A DNA stretch of 64,000 nucleotides from Stichopus chloronotus (GCA_021234535.1 CM037836.1:13189111-13253110), one strand, 5' to 3'; shown: positions 1-12,733, counted from the first letter of the stretch. Notes: generated by a model not told the origin, from the sequence alone. Program-made: numbers and translations.

Positions 1-288
1 AAGGGCAGGGGTCAATTTTAAACACCGCCAGGAGGGTTAAGAGCTGGTCAGAAATGATGGCAATTGACTAACTGATATTAGTTAATAATAATCAATGATG
101 ACTTTCTCTTTGACGCTGGATTCCAGGACAACTATCAATCGTCCATCACTAAAAATCTTATACCTCCATTTGTAAGGACAGGTGAAAACGAACGACCAAT
201 GTGACAACAACAACAAAGGGTAAATGGTATAGTTAAGAGTGCAACAAAGCCCTATGTAAATTTGCATCTTTTGCAAAATGTAATTAAG

Positions 289-658
289 TCACGGTGGAGT
301 TGTGGGTCGACCATTTTGCCCTAGAGTTTGCAAAACAGTACAAGGAATAGCCAATTTCTGCACAGGCATATGATACATGCTGTGCTCAGCTAATGTAACA
401 GGGGGTGGCCTGCGAGGTACCCAGAGAGATGCATGATAGCTCTTATTGACAAACCGTCGGACAAACACCGCACAAACCCTCAAAGATGTCTGCAGGATCT
501 GATGACGGATCCTCAATGGGGAATTCAACAGGACCAAACATTGGTTCCTTACTTCTGAACGTGAAGACCACCTGACAGTTCAAAAACAGCCTGCAGTATA
601 TAGGCAGGTCACGACTCAGGATCCCAGGAAAAGAAACAAAGTACTTCAAAACCAGGCT
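289..658 (-). CDS. Coding-like stretch in two overlapping frames, unrecognised
   Basis: Read on the minus strand, this begins after a pyrimidine-rich run and a TAG that could serve as a splice acceptor. One frame runs open from 658 to a TAA at 443 and includes the segment EPMFGPVEFPIEDPSSDPAD. A second frame, overlapping its end, runs open to a TGA at 289 and includes SYHASLWVPRRPPPVTLAEH. Both have protein-like composition, but neither matches a family I know. If both are real, they need a frameshift or an unseen small intron around 444-480, which would fit a broken gene copy. The composition argument alone is weak. Confidence 0.2.
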
Positions 659-1417
659 CTATTCACTTGTGGTATCTGAAAGAACAAAGGTAATAATAGA
701 AAATTGGATGTGAATCAGAAGAAAGCACCAGGAAACTCAGGATGCCAAAAGCAAAACGATAAAATTATAAGCTAAAAATAGAAAATTAAAAACAAAAGAT
801 GGTCAGTTGATGAAATGATTATTTGGCAAGTATTTCCCAATTTGAACATTGACGACCGTGTCATTCACTGTAACACTTGAGATGCTGCCCCCTTCATACC
901 CCCCTCAAAACTGTCCTTTCCATTGTCACAAAGCTTGTCCCCTTGCGATCTCTAACCCCAGCACTGAGCAATACATATCAGAATAAATTTTACAGAATAA
1001 AAGGTCAATTCCTACTTCAACTGCTGGGATACTTTATTGGCATAAATATATGAAAATCAGCTTTCCCAACAATTAACACTGTCCGGTCGGGCTAACTTCC
1101 TCATGCTCAGCCTATATTTGACAAAAAAAGTAACGTCCTCTTTAATACTAAACTGAGCTACAAGTCTGTTGCATTGTCACTGGGTCAGTCTTTTGTCGTG
1201 GTAATGCGTATTAGGGTACTCCTTTGTAGGAAACTTGTCTCAAATTCACAAGTCCTATCCCATAAGTCCAATCCATCAGTCCTAGGTGGAAACAGCTAGT
1301 TACAATCACATTTACAGGAATCAAAACATCCCAAAGGCAGTGGAGGTTTTTAGATATATTTTTTTATCCCCTTTTCTTCTTTTACTCATTCTCCGACAAA
1401 TTCCTTTGAAACTATAT

Positions 1418-1565
1418 TCATCTTTTAATAACTGAATCAGACCTAGGATGTGACACTTCAACTAGATAAGAACTTTCCAGTTTATTTTTCAGTTTCGACC
1501 ATTTTCTCAGTGTGATGCATCTCAAATGTTTGTCATCCTCCAGATGTGCTCTTGATGGAGTTTCA
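1418..1565 (-). CDS. Candidate last coding exon (minus strand), unrecognised
   Basis: On the minus strand a very long T-rich tract (rc of 1607-1645) is followed about 40 bases later by an AG, then an open frame of about 48 residues ending in TGA at 1418. The frame is rich in charged residues (for example RAHLEDDKHLRCITLRKWSK, then a SHPRSDSVIKR end), unlike the surrounding sequence. A minus-strand AATAAA lies at 1033-1038, about 380 bases past the stop, a reasonable 3' UTR length. I do not recognise the protein. The acceptor AG is further from the pyrimidine tract than usual, so the exact start is uncertain. Confidence 0.35.
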
Positions 1566-3132
1566 CTCGATTTACCCACAAATTTCATGACAAGAACAAG
1601 GGGCAAAAAAAAAAGAAATAAAAAAATAAAAAAAATAAAAAAAAGGTGAAGGAAAAATATACTTCTTATGGATGGCAAAGCATTTCATTTATTCATATTT
1701 TATTTATTTATTTTTTTTGTAGTAGTTTAACAGAAGGGAAGAAATGATCGTCATCTGGTATACACACCTTACGCAACTACTTCGCCTGGTGGAGAGACGA
1801 CCCACAACGTGAAAAGACCCCACCGTACCAAACATTAATGCTGCAGACCAGCGACATGAAAGTGATGCTGTTCCAAACTATGTCACGAAAACTAGAGACA
1901 AGGAAAACAAGACTCCAGGGGCTAATTTCATCCATCTGTTAACTTCTGTGTGTTATGACAATGTATTGAATCAATCTATAAAGGAACTTCTCAGATGGTT
2001 GATGCTCTAATAATTGATACAAACATGCTCAAAGAAGTGTTTATCCATAGCTGCGAGAGACACTTCAGATGCCTACTCGTAACAGTCTGATATGTCATCA
2101 CATAATACGGCATACAGGAAGTTTTGTTTGGAGGGGGCAGGGGGAAGTTTTGTTTGGAGGGGGCGGGGAGGGGGGTTGAGTGGGGATGGTAAAGTCATTT
2201 TTGGCTCCCAAAATGAAATGACTTGATTCCAACTGTTTGAAAATGGATGTGAAGATGGATAAGTGAGGATGTGGAGATATGCTGTCACAGTGGCATTAGG
2301 ATACTGCTGTACTTTCACATTTCGGTGAGTTTGCGTTTTTATCTTTGAAAAAAATAGACCAGCACATAGACCTTTCACTCAGACAATCTCCCCAGAAAAT
2401 ATTCCCAATCTACCTGACAAATGGTACATTTGTCAACCAGAGGAGGCATATCCTGTAAGACCTATGGTCTTGTACAGGAACTGAGAAGTGACTGATGAGA
2501 GAATACAAATTCTGAACAAAACGTCATCAACAAACAGAAAAATGCAGTAAATATTTGAATTAGCAACAAGGAGTGGGGCAACCACCTACAAAAATATTGA
2601 ACTTCGATTGCACTTTCTGTCAAATAAGGGCATTTTTTTTTGCAAAACTTTGGCCTTTTCATCAGTCCACTTTCACAACATTTCCAGGATTGTGGCTCGT
2701 TTAAAGGAAAACAGCAAAGACAAGAGAGTGTGAAGCATTTCTGACTTCTCAGAAACCTTAACTACGCTAATTTTACAGTACATTTCCAGTGGGGAGAACG
2801 GAAGGGGGGTAGGAAGGATGTGGGGAAAGACACGAACTGCTTGCCTCATCTACTAGAATATTTGTCAGATATCCTACAGGGCTACACAGTATAGTTTGGG
2901 TGGTTACAAAAAAAAAAAAAAAAGTGAAAAACAGATTTTTGTATCAGCTGGAGAAAACTTCCTCTTGATTCACCTCATAGCCCCTTTAATGGTACTTCAG
3001 GAAGACACATGTACCTTCATTAACTCATCCAGGATGTGCATGTGTTGCAAACATTTAACTGGCACATTTTCTTGCTGGTTGGCTGTTTGTGCCATTCAAC
3101 TTTGGCGACATTAAACTGAATTTGCTCTGCAG

Positions 3133-3328
3133 ATGCGAGACGCTGGATTTCTGCTACGGCATAATGTTCATGGGAATTGAGAGGCCAGCTGAAATGGCCC
3201 TAGCTCTGCAGCAACGAGACAGAGAAGTCACTGTTTGCATCGGGTACCCGGGTGCCGGACTGACGACGTCGGCGACCCAGTTCTGGAATTGTTATCTGGA
3301 TCGAGCGATTCACCGACGTACACTGTAG
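3133..3328 (+). CDS. Candidate last coding exon (plus strand), unrecognised
   Basis: An acceptor-like TTTGCTCTGCAG precedes an open frame that starts with one base completing a codon and runs 64 residues to a TAG at 3326. The interval is more GC- and CpG-rich than its flanks and contains ERPAEMALALQQRDREVTVC. Plus-strand AATAAA signals at 3805-3810 and 3890-3895 would serve as poly(A) signals. No domain is recognised. A partly similar GC-rich block at 3479-3535 (GGGTAYCC and GACGTCGGGTACC-like words) raises the alternative that this is a decayed repeat rather than an exon. Confidence 0.25.
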
Positions 3329-4675
3329 GCTACGTGTGAGAATATTCAGCACATCTAACTAAAATGACTTTATTGTCATGTCCATAGTAAGATACATGGT
3401 GTCACATTAACATTGAAATGCAGAACAAAATGTCAGTGTCACAACGCAAGCGCAGCCTTAAACGGAAATTGTACTAACGGGGTATCCAGGCACCAGGCAC
3501 CGACCATGGACGTCGGGTACCTGGGCCTGAATTTTGGACCCTGTGCAAACACGAGAAGTCATTAGTGGTCCAATGCAAATTTGGAATCATTGACGTAAAA
3601 TGACTACTTGAGAATTACACAGCCGCCAAAGCCATGCGATGCCCTGCCGCTGCTTTTTGAATCAATAGCTACAAAGTTCAATAACACAGTCAGCTTTTTG
3701 GCAGACCTGCCATGAAACTGCTGGCCATGCTTCCTTCATTCCTGCTACTTGATGTAACTTTTAAATTTGACAATTCAAAATCAAACATAATAAGTGAATG
3801 AACAAATAAACAGTAATTCAAGGTAGTAACGTCACAACTAAAATGTATTCCTTGCTGTCTGCTAATCAATTTTTAGAGGCCATTGCCCAATAAAGTGAGT
3901 CAAGAGCAACAAACAGCTACCAGAACAAAGCAAATACAAATGCCGCATTATGTGCATTCGCTTCCCTGGAAACAAACACTATACTATTCTGGGGGTCTGT
4001 CAGCAGCTGCACTGCGATGCGTACCTGTTATCGACATCCAGGCATACACGATCAGCAGGCACTTTTGTGTTGGGATAAGGTCTCCTAGGCACAATACATC
4101 AGATAGAAAAAAAAATTTTTTATATATATTACCAGGAAATAGACGCCTCGGTCGAATCGCCGATGCCCCCAAAAAAATTAAAAAAGAAAAACATATGTCA
4201 CTGGGAAAAGCACCAATCAAAAACAAGCAACGAAAGGTCATTCATAGTATCATGAGAGAGATTGCTTTGGTAATAATATATAAATAGAACAGGGAGACGA
4301 AGAGGAATGCGATTGGGTGATCGGAATTTCGATTCATACTGGTAAGTTATATGCACATTAAGTGATGTAAATGCATTCTGAGGGGGTCACAGGGGAATTG
4401 ATCAACAACCCAATTTGTTTATTATGATGTTTTGAAAAAAAAAAAATGTCACAAAAGTTCTCTAGAGTTGAGGAGAATCATTTGCACATTACTGATTCAG
4501 CTATTTAAGCACCATGAGTGCAGTTCTTTCTGGAATGGTGCTAATATCTATCTACTTTATTATTATTTGGTGTAACTAAACTTTAATACCACACAATCAA
4601 CTTTTTGGGTTTATTAAAATTAAAATTTCCAGTCAAAACACTAGTTTGAAACAAAACTGACATATTAAGCACATC

Positions 4676-5030
4676 TTAAAGGGAAATATGGCGTTTGTTT
4701 CCCAGAAAATGACCATATTTTTAAAACCGATATTTGTGGACGTAGAATGATAGACTACTGAAAATAAGGAAGAGCAGTAGCCTTCTTTTCAAGAAATAAG
4801 TTTCTCACAGATAGACAATCAGTTATTTGTTGCTCACCGATAATTTGTTCACCCAAACTTTTCAAAATTCAAATGATGCATCTTCCGTTACTCAACGCAT
4901 GCATAATGTTTTGAGGAGATGAAGCTATGGCAGATGTTAATATTGATGAGACTGAATGGTGTGACAGTTATTAAAGCTATTTTGTTTGTATGCCATACTG
5001 GAATATTATAAATGCCTGATTTGCCTTTAA
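4676..5030 (+). mobile_element. MITE family A, copy 1 (full length)
   Basis: A 355-bp element bounded by TTAA at both ends, with the left end reading TTAA then AGGGAAATATGGCGTTTG and the right end a diverged inverse (GCCTGATTTGCCT then TTAA). The internal sequence aligns by eye over its length with the copies at 7835, 9035, 21523, 25540, 27974, 34905 and 56716. It has no coding capacity, so it is non-autonomous. TTAA target duplication is the hallmark of piggyBac-type transposases, but the parent family is inferred. Confidence 0.85.
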
Positions 5031-5899
5031 ATGAGATGAGCAGTGAACCCATAATCGTTTAATTGTACACATAAAAAACAATACATTTAGTATGGCTTTC
5101 TTGTATTAGTGCATATAGTCTATATGAAGTTCTGTTTTAGGCTCTCCTCTATCCTCAAATTCATCCTAGCCTCGTCCCTTTCCTTGGTGAAAGCAAACGC
5201 AGGTTTCCCCAACTAAAACAGATGACTTTGCCGCAGAGGTCACAACATGGATGTATTAGATTACATGCTTTAACTGCAACCCATTCTACGACTCTACAAC
5301 ATACGCATGTGTGGCTGCAAATCACGGTACTTCGTCCCCTCGGCGGGGGTTCTCATCCACTTTGGGGCCTGCGGATTGATGACTGCGGATGCCAAACGAG
5401 GAAAACTTGCCAGACCAGCCAAGGGATACCCGCCTCGGAAAAGTATACCAGCGTGCATCCAGACTGGGTACCCATTTGAATGGCTGGACTACACAAAAGA
5501 GTCCAAACTGCATATATTTAGTATCTAATACCTCTCTCTGTACAAGGTAGGAAGAGAGATGGATGAGGTAAAATTCCTCAGACTCACTCCCTGAGATATG
5601 CAAACCATTTCTCTGAATTAAACCCAGCTGTGTCACATTTGCAAACTTTCAATATAGTGGGTATATTCTTCAGATACTGGGACAGGAATGTCTCGGTCTC
5701 TGTGAGACCCTGGCAACGGTGGACGATCAGATAACCGCCCAGAAATACCAGGGATGAATGCGGTCGTTCAGAGTAGAAAACTTTCGTGGAAGATACCGCT
5801 GCTCCCGTAAATGATCGATGAGAGATGGAAGTGTACAGCAGAGGCAGTGTACCACAAAATTATGCAGCTGGCAAGTGAATCTAAGACAATATCTGGTAA

Positions 5900-6284
5900 T
5901 TAAAAGGGGCTCATTGAGTTGATATCAGTATAGATTGTGGTGATTTTGAAGGGTAAAAACACATGGTAATACTAACAATCAGCACAGTTAGTCAAGTTTC
6001 ATATCCAAAAGTCAGGAAAACTGTCAAAATTTTCAAATTTCGACGGTTCATTGTATTGATTGTGTACATGTGAATATAGCACTAACGTGAAGCGTCTCGT
6101 CACGAGTTTTCAAAAACAAAATTAAATCATTGATTACTCACTCACTGATATGCTCTCCATTGTGTGTGAAACATTGGGATCCTCTTCCTTTGACCATTTG
6201 TCATAAGCATGCGAAGGAGGCTTGACCGGTTTAGGAAAAAAAAATTAGTGATCTTTCACAATACAACTCAATGAGCCTCTTTAA
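5900..6284. mobile_element. MITE family B, copy 1 (full length)
   Basis: A 385-bp element with TTAA at both edges and inverted ends AGGGGCTCATTGAGTTG / CAACTCAATGAGCCTCT. The same ends delimit copies at 23964-24337 and 51460-51859, and one end recurs at 63070. It has no open frame of note. It shares the TTAA target and a terminal AGG with families A and E, although the rest of the sequence is unrelated. Confidence 0.85.
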
Positions 6285-6365
6285 AAAACAAATCAGCAGC
6301 CTCTCACATGTAAAATACTCAAAAAAAAATGAAAGAATGCAACTGATGCCATTCAATGCATGTCT

Positions 6366-6682
6366 CTAAAGCAGGATGTGCTGATAAAAAAAAAAAAAAT
6401 TAGCCTTAATGGTTTATTTTTCCATCGTTCTCGTCCATGTGATGAAAACCTAGGAAACAACGTCTATGCCATGTTTCTTTCAGGAGAAATTTCACAGATC
6501 AGAGTGTTTACTTACGAAAGAGGAAATAACTGATTTACTTTTTTTCAGCTAAACTCTTGTGCAAAGGCAAAACATGGTAATTTGGGGGGGGGGGGGGAGG
6601 AACATCTGAACATTCACCAAAGGACCCAGTTCAGTTTGGTGCACATGTGAAAATGCACAAATAACAGAACATCCTGCATTCA
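6366..6682. mobile_element. MITE family F, copy 1 (diverged)
   Basis: The left end CTAA-AGCAGGATGTGCTG at 6366 and right end AACAGAACATCCTGCA-TTCA at 6682 form an imperfect inverted pair. The internal text (for example the GTTTCTTTCnGGAGAAATTT block near 6473) matches the larger copy at 10280-10688. Both ends have drifted from TTAA. A G15 homopolymer (6584-6598) lies inside. It is non-coding. Confidence 0.6.
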
Positions 6683-7044
6683 TATGCGACTGTCTGCATA
6701 TCATGTCTGTCTGATAACTTATTTGTTTCCAATGGCATGATGGGAGTAACGGAAGGAAGTGGAAAACTTTGAGAAGCTCCAATCAGTCCAACGGACACTC
6801 TTTCAGGGTAACACACATATCCATGTTTACAACCTTTGCCCCGTAGAAAAGACCACAAGTTACCCTCCTCAGCCTAATACACACCTAACTTTCACTTTTG
6901 TACATAACATGCTGGTTCAACTGTTTCCACTATTTCTTAACACTGTTTCTTTAGTTGTTGATGGTATTACTGCAAATCACCATCTTTTCAATGCAGGAAC
7001 ACAGTCACCTAAATTGCATAGGGAATGGACACCTCTTTTCAACA

Positions 7045-7125
7045 CCAAGCCATCTACAATTAAATAGGAGAGGAACCTATACCCTGGGATATCGCAACAA
7101 TGATCCTCACAATTCTTTGGAAGAT
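7045..7125 (+). repeat. Diverged direct repeat, left copy
   Basis: This segment (GGAGAGGAACCTATACCCTG, then ATCGCAACAATGA and TTCTTTGGAAGATCA) lines up with 7498-7578 in the same orientation, about 450 bp away. It is an old local duplication or two fragments of an unknown interspersed repeat. No coding sense is evident. Confidence 0.5.
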
Positions 7126-7497
7126 CATTGTGGAGGAGGTAGGTTAACGAGAATTTATTGAGAAAAAAGATAACTTGGAAGATGGCTAAATCCCTTTCAA
7201 AGTGACCAGTGTTACAAATCAAAGGCTTTACAGAACTAAGGCAACAATGGCAAATGGGGCATTGTTACTGCACTCCCTACAAATTGGTAATCCAGGCACC
7301 TTTCACTCAATCCACAGTGAATAGTGTACTCAGACAATACTGTTAGACATCCCCTCCTGGGGTCTTGCTCTTGGTTTTTATGGAGTTGTGTTATTACATG
7401 GCTCAACAACATTAGAGTCGCAATCCTTGTCAACCTGAATTAATGAAAACAAAGTATTCAGAATGGTCACATCTGTTATCTACACACCACACAATTT

Positions 7498-7578
7498 CCA
7501 ATTGAACAGGAGAGAACCCTGTACCTGAGAGTATCCCAACAATGACACCCCCACAACTCTTTGGGACACATCACTGCC
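7498..7578 (+). repeat. Diverged direct repeat, right copy
   Basis: Partner of 7045-7125: GGAGAGAACCCTGTACCTG, then TATCCCAACAATGAC and ACTCTTTGGGACACATCACTG. It is followed 20 bases later by a G13 homopolymer at 7597-7609. Confidence 0.5.
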
Positions 7579-7834
7579 TTTCTGCCGGTGACTTACGGGG
7601 GGGGGGGGGAGGGGAGACAAGCTCTCTTGTACATTGGATGGGGATGTTAAAGTGCTGTCCTGGCAGCAGCTTTGGGTTCATTGTCCGGTTGCACCATCTG
7701 CCAACTCATCCCATGGACATAAATCCAAAAGAAAATGGGTGAATCTTGCCGGTAATTCATTCAGTTGGTCAACATGGTATAGGGTCCTTGATGAATTTCT
7801 GGTCCTCAAAAGTCAAAACTTTCAAATTCAAAGC

Positions 7835-8118
7835 TTAAAGGGAAATAAGGCGTTTGTTTCACAGAAAACAACCATAGATTTAAAACCAGTGTTCGTAAAG
7901 GTAGAATGGCAGATTATTCAAAATAAGGAAGGACCGTAGCCTTCTTTTCAGGAAATAAGTTTCTCATAGATAGAAATTCAGTTATTTGTTGCTCAACAAT
8001 AATTTGTTCACCCAAACTTTTCAAAATTCAAATAATGCATCTTCCTTTACTAACCACATGCATAACGTTTTGAGGAGATGAAGCTCTTGCAGATGTTTAT
8101 TAATGAAACTGAACGGTT
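7835..8118 (+). mobile_element. MITE family A, copy 2 (3' end lost)
   Basis: Starts TTAA-AGGGAAATAAGGCGTTTG and follows copy 1 closely through the GAAATAAGTTTCTC, TTATTTGTTGCTCAAC and CCCAAACTTTTCAAAATTC blocks. It then departs near 8118 before reaching the inverse end, so it is truncated on the right. Confidence 0.8.
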
Positions 8119-9034
8119 TTTTTAGATAAAAAGGAACACAACTTTTCTCCTTCAAACCATTTTCTGGATAGGTGGTATCAATGGAGAGAAGCTGCAACAG
8201 TCTATCAAATGTAGAGCACTAATTCAATTTTAGGTTTTCCATGCAGCAAAAAAACAGAGTGCCTTAGAAACACTGCACATTTAAAGGCTTTGGCACATAT
8301 TCGATGATTACTCGCCGGTCAATGCACTCGATCTGTAACATGATATCATTCATGTGACTGTCCCAGCAAGTGCTGGTATGTACCGTTGTTTAACGTAGGC
8401 CTACAAACCTAAGCACCTGCGAACGCTAAGAGATTTGTCTCATTTGAGATCCACGGTCTCTATATTTTTGAGTCTAAGAGTCTGATGAATGGCTCAAAAG
8501 TGCATGAATAATCATAGCCTAACAAAAACAGGTACTGAGTGCTACTGAGTGTAATTGATTACATTGTCACTAATAGTGAACTTTACCAGCTTAGTCTGTA
8601 TGCACATTCAGTTCAGAATCCAAGCGATAGGTATTACGAATGCAGTCAGAGCTGACGCATGAGTAATCCACATCCATTGTGCGGGCTGTCATTCATGATG
8701 GTAAGTCTCAAGAGTTGTAACACTATCCTTTTTTGTTTTAACCCTGTGTCTTGTGACATGATATCAGGTATGATGTGCAAGTCTCAAGAAATGAATGTGA
8801 AATCTTATAAAACAAAGAAGTGAGGACTTCAATGGTCAAAATGAAGGGATGGGTTAACAGTCCTGTAAATAAACCTGGCATATTCAATTCAGACGAAAAA
8901 TGGTAACAATATTCAATGAAATATTGACTTACATACATAGTGAGGTGTAAGTTTAAAGAAATGATTTGCAAAGCAATCCCAAGCCAATGTAGCAGTTTCC
9001 ACTGAGCAAGCAGGTGACTTTGCTCACAAAGAAT

Positions 9035-9319
9035 ATAGTTTTCAATCATTGTTAAACCGTTCAGACTCAGCAATAAACACCGAGAATAGCTTCAGCTCCT
9101 TAAAACATGACTTTGCATAAGAATGAAGAACAAGTCTCGGTTGACTTTTAGAACAAAGTTTTCTTGAGCAAACAAGTAACTCTGCTTTTATCTGTGAGAA
9201 ACTTATTTCTTGAAAAGAATTCCATCCTGCCTTTCTTTGAAAAAAAAAACTGCCATGTCCATAGACATTGTTCTCATGTACGATTTTCTTCTGCGAAATA
9301 AACACAGTATTTCCCATGA
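9035..9319 (-). mobile_element. MITE family A, copy 3 (old, diverged)
   Basis: Reverse-orientation relic. It keeps the TCATTGTTAAACC, CAATAAACACC, CTGTGAGAAACTTATTTCTTG and terminal AGTATTTCCCAT segments of family A, with many substitutions and no clean TTAA at either edge. This is among the most diverged copies in the window. Confidence 0.6.
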
Positions 9320-9748
9320 AACTAGCACATCAAGTGTGGTACAGACTGAGCATGCACACATAACTCAGAAGATGATTTCTACGCAGAGTATTTTGACAAT
9401 TCTTGGTCCCTTTATTGGCAGTCACATGCATATTATGGTATCACCTTCTTCCTTTTCAATATTCACGGGTGTGTGGGGGGGGGGGGGGGGGTGTAGCGTA
9501 ACTCCTGGCTATATTCTGCGATCTTGCCATGCATATAGTCTAGTCACGCCTACTGGTAGGTGAGAATTGCTACCGAGGAATTGCACGGAATTCATCAAAT
9601 TCAAGGATCACTTTTCTTTCTTTAGAATGACTCTAAAATAACTGTTAATTGCTACCAATATGTGATATATCAGCAGAGGAATAACGGAAGGGAAAAAAGG
9701 AAAATAAAAAAGCATTACAAGCAAAAAAAACCAATGCAACAAAATCAA

Positions 9749-9997
9749 CTTAGGGAAGCCTCGCCAGTGCAGCCTAAGGTCATCTTAGGTTCACGAAATT
9801 TCACACTGCTGCTCATTATGCAACCTGCATATCCCATATGCTTGAGTGCAAACACTCTGTGTATGGGTTCTGGGAAACCAGGAGACAATGTACACAATAG
9901 CATGACTCATTCGACTCTGGTTGCTATCCTCATTGCAATGCCTAGCAACGGCTTGCTCCAAGATGATCTTAGGTTAGATTTGTGATGCTTCCCTTAG
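9749..9997. mobile_element. Foldback DNA element with long imperfect inverted ends
   Basis: About 250 bp with ends CTTAGGGAAGC / GCTTCCCTTAG. Subterminal CCTAAGGTCATCTTAG on the left mirrors GATGATCTTAGG on the right, giving arms of about 40 bases that pair at roughly 70%. No target duplication can be fixed with certainty. It is non-coding and seen once in the window. Confidence 0.5.
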
Positions 9998-10279
9998 TGC
10001 CCCCCCTCCCACCCGACCTCCTTTCCACATTCATGTGATTGTTTGGTCTAAGTGTCCTTGCTTGCTATTGCAACTGACAATTTCTCAACGGTGAGAAAGA
10101 AAGAAGCTGCTGGAGGTGCAGCACAATGTATGTTATAACAAGTCTTCTTCAGACCCATCTCAATTTGCCTTTCACGAAAATTGGTCACTGAGGTGTGTAA
10201 ATTGGTTGAACACTTTATTTTTCTTTGCAACTTGACCACCCCACATGATGGATATGGGAGCATACAGCAATTATCATTA

Positions 10280-10688
10280 CTAAAGCAGGATGTGCTGTTT
10301 GAATGTGAAAAATAGCCTTTGTCTTTAATCTTCTCTTACTCTCTTCCGTTTGATATAAGACTGAAAACAGCATCTATGCTACGTTTCTTTCTGGAGAAAT
10401 TTTGTTTAATAGAGTATCAACCACGGTAGAAAGAAGAGTGGTTCAGTTTTTTTGGCTACTAAGTTAGTGGAACCGGGCCCTGTGATGGACGTACGGCACT
10501 GAAAATAACCTCCCGTACAATGAAACCCCTATTTGAACTATTTTCTTTTGAAATGCAGGCTATTTTGGACAAGCAGACCTCGTTACGGTATAGTTTCTAT
10601 AGCTAACTACAATTGTTAGAAGCATAGCCAGTACTTTGGTGTGCTTTTTAAGAAAACTCAGGAGTAACAGCACATGATCCTGCTTTAA
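10280..10688. mobile_element. MITE family F, copy 2
   Basis: A 409-bp element with left end CTAA-AGCAGGATGTGCTGTT and right end AACAGCACATGATCCTGCT-TTAA, which are inverse apart from one short insertion. It is homologous to 6366-6682. It begins with AG after the TAA, as families A, B and E do. Confidence 0.7.
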
Positions 10689-11597
10689 CGATCAAAGCTC
10701 ACAGTCCCGACGTAAGAGGATTAAGACAGCGTGAGAATGTCGACCATCTTGAAATTTTGGCACATACGCAGATGCCCTTAACACATACGACCAGTTCAAA
10801 GAAAATTGGTTTCTAACTAAAGTGAGGACATCCCACCAAAGAGTACCCGCTAATCTCACAGATGCTGATGAGCAATGCACCCTGGGAATAAAATCAAAAT
10901 AGAAAACATCCCAGTCACTGTTTTCCATGTAACACTGGCAAGAAAATCAAATTAATAAATTTATGAGGGTACAGAACTGTGCCAACTCCATGAAAGACCA
11001 TCATTAGAAAGTCTCTATTGTATCGTATAGCTGGGAAGTCAATTAAAAAACAAACTCTGCCAGTACTACGCAGTACCATTCAAAACAACCGTTAGATGGT
11101 TCCACGAACTGATGGCAAAAACACATGTACCCATCGTGCGGATGAGTGGACCAAGATATGCTGGGTGATAAGATTAATATGTACAGCGGCTGCCCTGAGG
11201 AGGATGTTTTGTTGTAATAAAGAAGACATATGAGCATCAGCCGGTCAGTTATCTGCAACATCTCACAAGTACATCTTGAAATTTCACAACAAGATTCTCT
11301 CACACCAACAACCATACACAACTTAGTTGCGATTCTGTGCAGGGATACATTTGCATATATAATAGCAACAGAGACATTTTGGTTCTATCATGTACATACC
11401 AACCACATTTAATTGCTGTTCATGTAGTTATATGCAATGGGAGGGGGTGTGCACTAGACTATGATGTAAATGCAGAGCTTGGTTTTATTTGTTCAAAAGT
11501 AGGCATGTAAGGAAGCAAGTGGACATTGGTTACTGATAGAATGGGTAAGGGAGAGGATGGAGGGCGGGGGGCATGGGGTAAGGGTTAGTTTTTAACC

Positions 11598-11753
11598 TCA
11601 TGCCAATGGTCTGCAAAGAATTGTTCCGCATTGTTCGGGACTATTCTGGACTTGATAGATTTCTTGCAAACCTTCGCACACATATGTGTCTAGGCTGCAC
11701 AGGTCTACGATCATAGCAATGTATCCAATGCATATTGGGAACTTGGGAAGTAG
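11598..11753 (-). CDS. Candidate last coding exon (minus strand), unrecognised
   Basis: After TTTTACATTTCAAAG on the minus strand the frame is open for about 51 residues to a TGA at 11598. It includes YVCEGLQEIYQVQNSPEQCG and several cysteines. A minus-strand AATAAA sits at 11484-11489, about 110 bases past the stop. No known domain is visible. Two further open stretches directly upstream (to 12144) have similar composition but different frames, so this could equally be chance or a decayed coding region. Confidence 0.22.
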   Translation of the reverse strand, partial: LLPKFPICIGYIAMIVDLCSLDTYVCEGLQEIYQVQNSPEQCGTILCRPLA

Positions 11754-12684
11754 CTTTGAAATGTAAAATGGACATCCCTTCATGTATGTGTCTGCTGTTG
11801 GCAGTGATATTTATTTTTTAATTTGCAATTTTGGCCTTTGCCGGGCACTACAAAAACAAACAGCATGGTCTTTATGAAGACAGAAATACAGTATGGAATT
11901 AGGAAAACGGATCCTACAATACTGAAATCTATAGCAGAGATATTATGAAGGTTGAAAATCAATGAATTGTTGAGTCCTGTATGATTACACAAAAACTTTC
12001 CATAAAAGAGGAAGAAACCTTTACGATGTTGAAACTTCTGCTGCAGCTACAAGACACAAGTTTGTGAGACATCCACATGCCTGGATTCCTGAAAATTGTG
12101 AATCTACCCCAGCTGTGGTAATAACCAAAGTAAACTAACAACAAAGTTAAGTGCTAGTAAATTAATTCAAGCATCTCATTACGTCATTCAAGTAGAGTTT
12201 TGTGGCATTTGTTTTCCCTTGCTCTTCGTGTGTTGTTACATTGATATTTTTGTTGTTGCTGTAAACTGTGAGCAATGCAGCCAATTACCTGGCCACTAAG
12301 CACCCACTCCAAAGGATAATAAAACATCAACGGATTGGGTTGCTTGTCCGACTTTTGAGAGTCCTCCTTGCAATAAAATAGACTACTTCTCTGTTCCTAT
12401 GAAATAAATAATTGATTATCAAAGTTCCATTAACAGTTTTAATGTCAACAAACTACTTCAGATACCATACTATTATCTTTTATCTTCCACGGCTGATAGC
12501 TGACCTGCAGCTAGAACAACAGACACACATATCTAGAGCTGACTTCAAATCATGATGCAGCTGCCTTTTCCGAAAGTTTGACTGTATTCACATAGGCCCT
12601 TACAATTTTGAATTTTGGCTTAAACTTTATGACTAATACAAATTCAATTCCTTGTACCATCATTCTAGTACATTGCTAATGCGT

Positions 12685-12733
12685 CTTGTGAAGTACCTTG
12701 GTGAATATTAGCTTCACCAAGATACTTTACAAG
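12685..12733. repeat. 21-bp hairpin with 7-nt loop
   Basis: Left arm CTTGTGAAGTACCTTGGTGAA without its last base is mirrored by TTCACCAAGATACTTTACAA. The 21-base arms differ at two positions and enclose a 7-base loop (12706-12712). No target duplication or second copy is seen. Confidence 0.7.

Noticed and set aside
3883..4287. 134-codon open frame with a TATA-like TATATAAATAG at 4277-4287 at its end
   Set aside because: Composition looks random, and the opposite strand is equally open. The TATA word lies in an AT-rich run and has no initiator or coding start after it.
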